Source of the DNA: Aalborgiella sp043775055
Lineage (GTDB): Bacteria; Pseudomonadota; Gammaproteobacteria; Burkholderiales; Burkholderiaceae_C
Assembly (NCBI GenBank): GCA_043775055.1
Contig: JAYVSU010000115.1
Coordinates: 1-12,282, forward strand
DNA length: 12,282 bases
Direction: 5' to 3'
In this document: positions 6,849 to 12,282 of the stretch, one piece after another
Layout of the letters: each line of letters begins with the position of its first letter
How positions within the stretch are numbered: position 1 is the stretch's first letter
The notes under the pieces: model-generated
The model's input: only the letters and a program-made list of their open reading frames with translations
The model's database searches: none
Told to the model about the DNA's origin: nothing
Translations under genes and position numbers: made by a program

Positions 6849-7793
6849 ATGTTTAAGCGTTTTTTAATTTTGTGTTTCGTAGCTTTGGCATTCAGCACGG
6901 CTTGGGCCGCCCCCTTGCTTAGTGCTAGCCAGTTGCAAGCTTTGCTGAAGCAACCAAACAACGCTGTCAGGGTAATCGACATTCGCAAAACCAGCTCCTA
7001 CAAAGACTATCACTTAGAAATTGCCACCAGCGCACCTTTTGAAGAATGGCGTGGGCCCGCTACAAATCCCTCTCAATTACCCAGCTTAGACAAACTGACA
7101 CAGCTCATACAAAAGCAAGGTCTAACAGCCAGCACACCGACCGTTTTGATATCCACCGGTGTAGACAGCATTGACTTTGGCACGGCTGCGTGGGTGTATT
7201 GGGTACTCAAAGAACACGGCATCAAAGAAGTCTCCATTTTGAACGGTGGCATGAAAGCTTGGATACACGCAGGTTTACCTTACGACGACGAAGTCATCAA
7301 AATGCCAACCAGCACATACGTACCTGTACGTTCTGGAAAGTGGACGGCTGACCGCGCAGAAGTCGCCAAGGCTGTCAGCACCGGTCAAACCGCTGTGATG
7401 GACTCTCGTACTGAGGCATTTTTCAATGGTGAAACGCGTCACGCTTTAGTTAAAGTGCCAGGCACGATCAAAGGCGCAAGCAATTTATCGTTTGAAAAAT
7501 GGTTTATCCCCAACAACCCCAACTTCGCCAGTTTTGTTTCACCAGATGCAGCTAAAAAAGTGTGGGCAGACTCAGGGGTGAAACCTCAAACACCTAGCAT
7601 TGCGTTTTGCAACACGGGGCATTGGTCAGCTATCAATTGGTTTGCAGCGTCTGAGCTTCTGGGTCAAACCAATGCCAAGTTGTATCCGGGTTCTATGCAA
7701 GACTGGTCGCAAGACGCAAACCTGCCGATGAGCAATGTGCCCAACCGCGCCAAACAACTGATGATCGATGCCAAGCTTTGGTCTGAAAAATAA
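6849..7793 (+). CDS. Exported two-domain rhodanese (thiosulfate sulfurtransferase)
   Basis: A 314-residue sulfurtransferase. Residues 1-20 form a Sec signal peptide (cleavage after AWA), placing it in the periplasm. Two rhodanese domains follow. The N-terminal one (about 22-145) has ISTGVDSIDFG where an active-site loop would be and no cysteine, as expected for the structural half. The C-terminal one (about 165-295) has AFCNTGHWSA with catalytic Cys254, which would carry a persulfide. A good ribosome-binding site GAGGAA (6840-6845) supports the ATG at 6849. It is followed after 15 bp by the YeeE/YedE transporter gene. This pairing suggests that it acts on thiosulfate, or on sulfane sulfur brought to or released from the transporter. 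The direction of sulfur flow is inferred. Family membership is certain, the donor and acceptor are not. Confidence 0.92.
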   Translation: MFKRFLILCFVALAFSTAWAAPLLSASQLQALLKQPNNAVRVIDIRKTSSYKDYHLEIATSAPFEEWRGPATNPSQLPSLDKLTQLIQKQGLTASTPTVLISTGVDSIDFGTAAWVYWVLKEHGIKEVSILNGGMKAWIHAGLPYDDEVIKMPTSTYVPVRSGKWTADRAEVAKAVSTGQTAVMDSRTEAFFNGETRHALVKVPGTIKGASNLSFEKWFIPNNPNFASFVSPDAAKKVWADSGVKPQTPSIAFCNTGHWSAINWFAASELLGQTNAKLYPGSMQDWSQDANLPMSNVPNRAKQLMIDAKLWSEK

Positions 7794-7808
7794 GCAGGAC
7801 AACTTGAC

Positions 7809-8906
7809 ATGAAGCGTTGGTTATTGAGCGCCATTCTGGCAGTCTTCTTTGTTTTTTTACTGATGAGCGTTTACGTTCGCCAAGCCGTTCTGTTTTTAGT
7901 TGGCATTGGTTTGGGCGCAACTTTAGCTGCTGCTCGGTTTGGTTTCACCACCGGTTGGCGGCAATTGGTCACAGCACGTGACCCCAGCGGCGCAGCCGGA
8001 CAATTGCTCTTGCTTGCGTTGGCCGCCCTGTTAGCCATGCCGCTTCTAGGTTTCTATCCTGAACTGCAAGCAGCATTAGGGCCTCCCAGCATCAGCCTGA
8101 TTGTGGGTGCTTTTGTCTTTGGCATCTCAATGCAAGTAGCGGATGGTTGCGGCTCAGGTACTTTGTACAAAGCAGGTTTGGGTTTGCCGCTCAACATGGC
8201 GATATTGCCGCTGTTCGCGATTGGCAGCTTTCTAGGTTCTGTGCATTTGCATAACTGGTTATCCCTCGGGCAAATGGAGCCTGTTGGTTTCGTGCAGTCT
8301 TGGGGCGCGCCTGTCGCTCTGCTGGTCACAGGTGGCCTGCTGCTGGGCTTAGCCGTGCTGATTCGGCTTTGGGTCGGCCCTGGCAAAGCGTGGTTCAGCA
8401 AGCGCTGGGTGGGCGGCGCGATTTTCTTAGCGCTCCTAGCCACGCTCAATTTAATTCTGGCCGGCCAACCCTGGGGTGTTGTGTATGGTTTTGGTTTGTG
8501 GGCTGGCAAACTGGCTACTGCAACAGGTCTGTTTGACCCGACGGCCAACGCCTTTTGGTCGCAAGCCAGCCAAGCCAAACATTTGAGCGAGTCCATCTTG
8601 CTTGACGTAACCTCCATCACCAACATCGGCATCCTAGCGGGCGCGCTGTGGGTGAGCACTAAAAAAGCTGATTCAGCTTCACTCAATGCCAAGCTCAGCG
8701 CCAAACAATGGGCCATCGGTTTGCTGGCTGGTTTGGTCATGGGCTACAGCTCTCGCTTGGCTTTTGGCTGCAATGTCGGTGCCATGCTCAGCGGCATCTC
8801 CACAGGCAGCTTGCATGGTTGGATTTGGTTGCCGCTGGCTTTTGCAGGAACACTGATTGGCTTGAAAATTCGACAAACTGTTTTCAACGACAGCGCTGAG
8901 CAATGA
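7809..8906 (+). CDS. YeeE/YedE family (Sulf_transp) thiosulfate/sulfur transporter
   Basis: A 365-residue polytopic inner-membrane protein with two pseudo-symmetric Sulf_transp halves. Each half has the family cysteine motif: MQVADGCGSGTLYKAG (Cys114) and RLAFGCNVGAMLSG (Cys321). In the characterised TsuA/YeeE thiosulfate transporter, cysteines at such positions hand the thiosulfate ion across the membrane. A third cysteine near the first helices, seen in TsuA-type proteins in an RFC motif, appears to be glycine here (ARFGFTTGWR, about 42-51). Roughly nine to twelve hydrophobic segments are visible. An AGGA ribosome-binding sequence (7796-7799) precedes the ATG, and the gene follows the rhodanese by 15 bp. 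The substrate could be thiosulfate or another sulfur species; the exported rhodanese next door supports sulfur handling. Confidence 0.9.
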   Translation: MKRWLLSAILAVFFVFLLMSVYVRQAVLFLVGIGLGATLAAARFGFTTGWRQLVTARDPSGAAGQLLLLALAALLAMPLLGFYPELQAALGPPSISLIVGAFVFGISMQVADGCGSGTLYKAGLGLPLNMAILPLFAIGSFLGSVHLHNWLSLGQMEPVGFVQSWGAPVALLVTGGLLLGLAVLIRLWVGPGKAWFSKRWVGGAIFLALLATLNLILAGQPWGVVYGFGLWAGKLATATGLFDPTANAFWSQASQAKHLSESILLDVTSITNIGILAGALWVSTKKADSASLNAKLSAKQWAIGLLAGLVMGYSSRLAFGCNVGAMLSGISTGSLHGWIWLPLAFAGTLIGLKIRQTVFNDSAEQ

Positions 8907-8919
8907 TGGAAACAACCGT

Positions 8920-9099
8920 ATGAACTTCCTTCAAAATAAACAATCTTTACTGAGCATCGTCTTTTGGTTTTTACTCTGCACATTCATTGCCTGGGATTTT
9001 GCTAAATCCGCAGATATTGATTTACGCCAAGAGCCTCCACTCATCGCGGCGGGATCAGGCAAAGCGCCCACAGGTGCACATTGTTCTTTGCCTAAATGA
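8920..9099 (+). CDS. 59-residue membrane-anchored protein with Cys tail in the sulfur operon, unknown function
   Basis: A short frame starts 13 bp after the transporter stop and ends 9 bp before a terminator hairpin. The product begins MNFLQNKQ, then has one strong hydrophobic segment (about residues 10-28, LLSIVFWFLLCTFIAWDF) that could be a signal anchor or uncleaved signal. A 30-residue polar tail ends in APTGAHCSLPK with Cys55. With the short positive N-terminus inside, the tail should face the periplasm, where the rhodanese is. GGA at 8908-8910 is a weak ribosome-binding site. I recognise no family. Position and topology suggest an accessory of the sulfur transporter or a small persulfide acceptor; this is inference. 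The tight placement between operon partner and terminator is the main reason to believe it is real. Confidence 0.65.
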   Translation: MNFLQNKQSLLSIVFWFLLCTFIAWDFAKSADIDLRQEPPLIAAGSGKAPTGAHCSLPK

Positions 9100-9107
9100 A
9101 ACCCAAA

Positions 9108-9147
9108 TTAAAAGGGATTAGCTGATTTCGCAGCCAGCCCCTTTTTG
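9108..9147. terminator. Bidirectional terminator between the sulfur operon and the substrate-binding protein gene
   Basis: AAAAGGGATTAGCTG (9110-9124) pairs with CAGCCAGCCCCTTTT (9131-9145) around a 6-base loop, with two A-C mismatches and one G-U pair. T-runs follow on both strands, so it can end both the plus-strand sulfur operon and the minus-strand gene ending at 9161. Read on the minus strand, it nearly repeats the terminator at 6649-6690. Confidence 0.85.
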
Positions 9148-9160
9148 AATGTAAAAGCAT

Positions 9161-10474
9161 TTACATGGCTTGCGTCATTTTGCAGCTGGTCGGTTGCTCT
9201 GCCGATTTGGCGCTGATTTGCTTGATGACTTTAAAACCGTAACCTGAACCTTCCACGTCAAACTTAACACCCGGCGCACCCAGCTTGTCCATCAAGCCCA
9301 CCACCAAGGGCTGTTGGAACTGATGATCAGCAGCGCGCATATGCCCTGTTTGCGAGGCAAATGTGACCTTAGCCAACGCTAATTGGGTCGCAACAGCTAC
9401 TAAATCAATAGCATTCGCTTTATCTGATTTACTCGACTTGGCGGCAGCTTCTATCGACTGCGCCAGCGCTTCCACCATCAACTGCATGCGCATGTGTACG
9501 TAGTCGTCCGCAGGGTTGGGGAAACGTGTTTTGAATGATTTGTAGAACATCTCACTGGCTGCGTTGGGCACGTTCGGTAGCCAATCTGCCACTGCAATGA
9601 CCTTGCCAATGCCCGCTTCGCCAATCGCCGCTGGTGCGCCCAGCGCGTTCCCGTAGAAGGTGTAAAACTTGCCTTCAAAACCCACGTCTTTGGCAGCTTT
9701 GACCAAGAGCGTCAAGTCGTTGCCAAAATTACCGGTCAAGACCGCTTGCGCACCGCTGGCTTTGATTTTGGCGGCGTAGGGCATAAAGTCTTTGACACGG
9801 CCCAACGGGTGCAATTCATCCCCCACAATCGCCACATCAGGCCGCTGCAGACTCAGCTGGCGCTTGGCTTCTTTGGCGACCGCATAGCCAAAGCTGTAGT
9901 CTTGGCCGATGATGTAGACGCTCTTCACCGCTTTGTCGTCTTTGAGAACGTCCATCAGCGCTGTCATGCGCATGTCGGCATGGGCGTCAAAACGGAAATG
10001 CCAAAAGCTGCATTTCTCATTGGTCAGATTGGGGTCAACCGCTGAGTAGTTCAAAAACAGCACCCGCTTGGCGGGCTCACGCTCATTGTGTTTGTTGACA
10101 GCATCAATCAGCACCGCCGCTGTGGCAGATGAATTGCCCTGCATGATGATTTGCGCACCATCGTCAATCGCTGCACGCAACATCGACAGCGCTTCTTCCG
10201 GTTGACCCTTGCTGTCATAGCGTTTGAGTTCCATCTTGACGCCACCACGGGAATTCACACGCTCAGTTGCCCACAGCAAATTTCTAAAAACTGCCTCGCC
10301 TGTGTTGCCAAACGGACCGCTCAAACCTTCAATCATGGCGATTTTGACTGTCGTTGTCTGTGCCCAAACTGCGTTAGCAAAGGTTCCTAAAAACAACAAA
10401 AATAGCGTGGCAAAGACGGTGCGCAGTAGTGGCAAAACCTTATTTTTCAAGGCCTGTAGCTCAAATTTAAACAT
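9161..10474 (-). CDS. LivK-type ABC transporter substrate-binding protein (type I periplasmic binding fold)
   Basis: A 437-residue exported solute-binding protein. A long signal peptide has its hydrophobic core at about 20-33 and cleavage after VWA (residue 38). The mature domain starts TTTVKIAMIEGLSGPFG, the usual first strand and ligand loop of branched-chain amino-acid type receptors. MQGNSSATAA (about 111-120) and IIGQDYSFGYAVAKE (about 188-202) are other family marks. Cys155 and Cys431 may form a disulfide. I chose the ATG at 10474, which has AGAGAGAAAA just upstream, rather than an in-frame start 11 codons earlier. No permease or ATPase genes are beside it, so it is an orphan component. 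The ligand is unknown; this fold also binds aromatic acids, urea and amides. Confidence 0.9.
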   Translation of the reverse strand: MFKFELQALKNKVLPLLRTVFATLFLLFLGTFANAVWAQTTTVKIAMIEGLSGPFGNTGEAVFRNLLWATERVNSRGGVKMELKRYDSKGQPEEALSMLRAAIDDGAQIIMQGNSSATAAVLIDAVNKHNEREPAKRVLFLNYSAVDPNLTNEKCSFWHFRFDAHADMRMTALMDVLKDDKAVKSVYIIGQDYSFGYAVAKEAKRQLSLQRPDVAIVGDELHPLGRVKDFMPYAAKIKASGAQAVLTGNFGNDLTLLVKAAKDVGFEGKFYTFYGNALGAPAAIGEAGIGKVIAVADWLPNVPNAASEMFYKSFKTRFPNPADDYVHMRMQLMVEALAQSIEAAAKSSKSDKANAIDLVAVATQLALAKVTFASQTGHMRAADHQFQQPLVVGLMDKLGAPGVKFDVEGSGYGFKVIKQISAKSAEQPTSCKMTQAM

Positions 10475-10504
10475 TGATTTTCTCTCTTGAAATTGCTCAA
10501 AAAA

Positions 10505-10516
10505 CACATAGATGTG
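10505..10516. promoter_or_regulatory. Short perfect-arm dyad CACAT-AG-ATGTG
   Basis: A 12-bp dyad lies about 30 bp upstream of the substrate-binding protein start, within the divergent region shared with hsp20. It could be an operator for the minus-strand gene. A weak sigma32-like pair overlaps it on the plus strand: CTTGAAA at 10486-10492, then a poor -10 after 11 bp. Dyads this short occur by chance, so support is low. Confidence 0.25.
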
Positions 10517-10576
10517 ATTCCATGCGATGGTTCTTTTTCTAAAAAACTGCCGCGAGTGTAACGTATGCGACAGCTG

Positions 10577-10636
10577 CGTTGCATGAAGGATTCTTCAACG
10601 ATTTTTATGTTTTTTGATTAACCCCAACTGGAGTTT
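10577..10636 (+). promoter_or_regulatory. Candidate RNA thermometer in the hsp20 leader
   Basis: Two short hairpins can form just before the hsp20 start. The upstream one joins CGTTG (10577-10581) to CAACG (10596-10600), or alternatively TGAAG (10584-10588) to CTTCA (10593-10597). The downstream one joins AACCCC (10620-10625) to GGAGTT (10630-10635) with one C-A mismatch and a 4-base loop. It pairs all of the Shine-Dalgarno GGAG (10630-10633), which sits 7 bases before the ATG. A weak, mismatched stem hiding the ribosome site of a small heat-shock gene is the arrangement known from ROSE and fourU thermometers. The pairing is seen; the temperature response is inferred. Confidence 0.4.
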
Positions 10637-10640
10637 CACC

Positions 10641-11033
10641 ATGTTTTACAAACCTACAACCGCAGCTTTGGCGCGTCGCGCAGCCTTCCAACATGCTTTC
10701 AACCATGCAGCAAGTTCTGCTGGCACCGCTTCGAATACAGCGGCTATAGCGACTGGCAACCCTCATTTCGATTGGGCGCAAGACGAAACCAGCTACACCT
10801 TCAGCTTTGACGTGCCTGGCATCACCAAAGAACAGCTGAACATAGGCATTGAAGGCAATGTCGTGCGCTTAGAGACCGTGAGCGACGCCAAACGCGCCTA
10901 CAAGGCCGCGTATGAGCTGCCGCAAGACATTAACGTCTCGACCAGCGAAGCCAAGCTTGAAAACGGCATCCTGACGCTGAAATTGACGAAATTGGTACCC
11001 GTCAGCAAAGTGACGCAGTTGCCGATTCACTAA
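10641..11033 (+). CDS. Small heat-shock protein, Hsp20/alpha-crystallin family
   Basis: A 130-residue cytosolic holdase chaperone that binds unfolding proteins and passes them to DnaK/ClpB. An Ala-rich variable N-terminus (1-40) precedes an alpha-crystallin domain (about 42-117) with FSFDVPGITKEQL and the family motif AKLENGILTLKL. The C-terminal tail QLPIH has a Leu-Pro-Ile in the place of the I-x-I motif that links oligomers. The loop between the strands around residues 78-88 (TVSDAKRAYKA) is short, so the usual dimer-forming loop is reduced. I chose the ATG at 10641, 7 bases after GGAG, over an in-frame TTG at 10614. It is divergent from the substrate-binding protein gene and overlaps tsaD tail to tail by 4 bp. 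Its leader may act as an RNA thermometer. Confidence 0.9.
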   Translation: MFYKPTTAALARRAAFQHAFNHAASSAGTASNTAAIATGNPHFDWAQDETSYTFSFDVPGITKEQLNIGIEGNVVRLETVSDAKRAYKAAYELPQDINVSTSEAKLENGILTLKLTKLVPVSKVTQLPIH

Positions 11034-12115
11034 ATCGCGCTTAGCTCAGCTTGCAGCGAGTCCAAAGGCCAACGCGGTTTGACGTTAAAAGCGTAATCCG
11101 TGTTGGCTGTTTGCTGGCCGCTTTGTAGCCGCATGGCTGCTGCCATAGCAATCATTGCGCCATTGTCGGTGCACAGTGCCAACTCAGGGTAATGCACCCG
11201 CACACCGTTCAAAGCGCACACCGCATTGAGCTGTTGACGCAGCTTTTGGTTGGCCCCCACGCCGCCAGCCACTACCAAACGCTTCAAACCCGTCTGCATC
11301 AACGCCGTGTTGGACTTGCGCACCAGCACATCCACAATCGCCGCCTGCGTGGACGCAGCCATGTCTGCCAGCAACTGCGGTGAAAATTGCGCCACAGGCA
11401 CGCCCTGCCCACCATCCAAACCTGCTTCCAGCTTTTTGATTTGCACCAAAACCGCTGTTTTCAGCCCCGCAAACGAGAAGTTCAGGTCGCCACTGTGCAA
11501 CAAGGGGCGCGGTAATTTAAAGGCTTTTTCATTGCCTGTTTCCGCCAATTTGGCCAAGCCCGGCCCGCCTGGGTAGGGCAAACCCATCAATTTGGCAGAT
11601 TTGTCAAACGCCTCCCCCGCCGCATCGTCCACACTTTCGCCCAAAATGTCGTACTTGCCCACGCCATCCACCCGCATCAGTTGCGTATGGCCGCCAGACA
11701 CCAACAGCGCCACAAACGGAAACTCCGGCGGGTCAGCACTCAAAAATGGCGACAGCAAATGCCCCTCCAAGTGATGCACCCCCAACACCGGCTTGCCCAG
11801 CGCCGCCCCAAGTGCACAAGCCACGCCAGACCCCACCAGCAGCGCCCCCGCCAAGCCTGGCCCTTGCGTGTAGGCCACCACATCCACATCGCTGAGTTGG
11901 AGACCCGATTTGTCCAGCACCTGCTGCGTCAGCGGCAACACCCGCCGAATATGGTCGCGGCTCGCCAGCTCAGGCACCACGCCACCAAAGGCTTGATGCA
12001 TCTCAATCTGGCTATGCAAAGCGTCCGCCAGGAGCACAGGCAGGTCACTACCTTCAGTTTTGACGATGGCCACGCCGGTTTCATCGCAGCTGGACTCAAT
12101 TCCTAGAATAATCAT
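11030..12115 (-). CDS. tsaD: tRNA N6-adenosine threonylcarbamoyltransferase TsaD
   Basis: A 361-residue ASKHA-fold enzyme that, with TsaB and TsaE, transfers the threonylcarbamoyl group made by TsaC to A37 of ANN-decoding tRNAs (t6A) in the cytosol. The N-terminus MIILGIESSCDETG is diagnostic. HHLEGH carries the metal-binding His115 and His119, LLVSGGHTQL and VAGGVGAN are nucleotide-site motifs, and CTDNGAMIA supplies the third metal ligand Asp317. The length is about 20 residues above the E. coli protein, which is normal for the group. The gene is almost universal and essential in many bacteria. The stop codon (TAG, minus strand) shares bases with the hsp20 stop. No ribosome site stands out upstream. 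Confidence 0.98.
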   Translation of the reverse strand: MIILGIESSCDETGVAIVKTEGSDLPVLLADALHSQIEMHQAFGGVVPELASRDHIRRVLPLTQQVLDKSGLQLSDVDVVAYTQGPGLAGALLVGSGVACALGAALGKPVLGVHHLEGHLLSPFLSADPPEFPFVALLVSGGHTQLMRVDGVGKYDILGESVDDAAGEAFDKSAKLMGLPYPGGPGLAKLAETGNEKAFKLPRPLLHSGDLNFSFAGLKTAVLVQIKKLEAGLDGGQGVPVAQFSPQLLADMAASTQAAIVDVLVRKSNTALMQTGLKRLVVAGGVGANQKLRQQLNAVCALNGVRVHYPELALCTDNGAMIAMAAAMRLQSGQQTANTDYAFNVKPRWPLDSLQAELSAI

Positions 12116-12166
12116 GCTTTTTGGGGTCTAGCCTACGTATTTGTTAATTTGTTAGCTATTAAATTT

Positions 12167-12195
12167 ATAGTAATTCAGTCATAACTTGAATTCAA
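12167..12195 (-). promoter_or_regulatory. tsaD: Candidate promoter for tsaD
   Basis: On the minus strand, TTGAAT (12195-12190) and TACTAT (12172-12167) are separated by 17 bp; each matches its consensus at 4 of 6 positions. It would give a leader of about 45 bases. The -35 overlaps a perfect 10-bp palindrome, TTGAATTCAA (12186-12195). Confidence 0.35.
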
Positions 12196-12234
12196 CTACG
12201 AAGTGCGCGAAACAGTAGCTTAAGAGAGGCACAG

Positions 12235-12282
12235 ATGTGTAAACATAAGAGCCTCCTTGAACTACCAATTCTGAGAAGCACG
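12235..12282 (+). CDS. Possible 5' end of a gene running off the window
   Basis: AGAGAGG (12223-12229) lies 5 bases before an ATG at 12235, a good ribosome-binding arrangement. The frame then stays open for 16 codons (MCKHKSLLELPILRST) to the window edge. It would be divergent from tsaD. It does not read as RpsU, the small ribosomal protein often encoded divergently from tsaD. Sixteen codons are too few to identify it, and it may be spurious. Confidence 0.25.
   Translation, partial: MCKHKSLLELPILRST

Noticed and set aside
8054..8740. Minus-strand open frame of 228 codons opposite the YeeE/YedE gene
   Set aside because: It is Pro/Ser/Lys-rich with no domain, and the plus strand carries a clear transporter with family motifs.
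10486..10511. Sigma32 promoter for hsp20
   Set aside because: The -35 CTTGAAA is good, but the -10 matches only about 4 of 7 fixed positions and the site overlaps the leader of the opposite gene; not strong enough to call.
10614..10640. Earlier TTG start for Hsp20
   Set aside because: It would begin upstream of the good GGAG ribosome site that correctly serves the ATG at 10641.
10508..10640. CIRCE (HrcA) operator upstream of hsp20
   Set aside because: No TTAGCACTC/GAGTGCTAA inverted repeat is present.

Overview
The window looks like a chromosomal segment of a betaproteobacterium, most likely Burkholderiales and perhaps Comamonadaceae (Limnohabitans/Rhodoferax-like). This placement rests on the style of the RND pump, the periplasmic rhodanese plus YeeE/YedE sulfur genes, the small Hsp20 and TsaD. 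It is recognition from protein character, not a database match.

Left part (1-1723): the 3' two thirds of an acetyl-CoA hydrolase/4-hydroxybutyrate CoA-transferase family gene. Its stop codon lies inside a three-copy, 22-bp tandem repeat, and each copy carries an FNR-like dyad. A convergent gene for a small Fe(II)/2-oxoglutarate dioxygenase of the amino-acid hydroxylase type follows on the minus strand.

Pump region (1724-6690): a 222-bp divergent intergenic region holds a plausible sigma70 promoter and a 22-bp imperfect palindrome containing a perfect TATAAT. It precedes a lipoprotein membrane-fusion protein and an inner-membrane RND permease, 7 bp apart. No outer-membrane channel and no regulator gene are visible. 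A small exported basic two-cysteine protein follows, and the first recognisable strong terminator comes after it, so it may be transcribed with the pump.

Sulfur region (6691-9147): a compact plus-strand operon encodes an exported two-domain rhodanese, a full-length YeeE/YedE (Sulf_transp) membrane transporter and a 59-residue membrane-anchored protein ending in a Cys-containing tail. The rhodanese would handle thiosulfate or persulfide sulfur in the periplasm, and the transporter would carry sulfur across the inner membrane. The role of the small protein is unknown. Two related terminator sequences in opposite orientation flank this cassette.

Right part (9148-12282): on the minus strand, an orphan LivK-type substrate-binding protein. 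Divergent from it is a small heat-shock protein gene whose leader can fold into hairpins, one of which pairs the whole Shine-Dalgarno sequence (a possible RNA thermometer). The hsp20 gene overlaps the 3' end of tsaD, the essential tRNA t6A gene, by 4 bp tail to tail. The last 167 bp hold a candidate tsaD promoter and the possible start of a further gene that runs off the window. No stretch over 300 bp is without a gene. No tRNA, rRNA, CRISPR array or transposase was seen.
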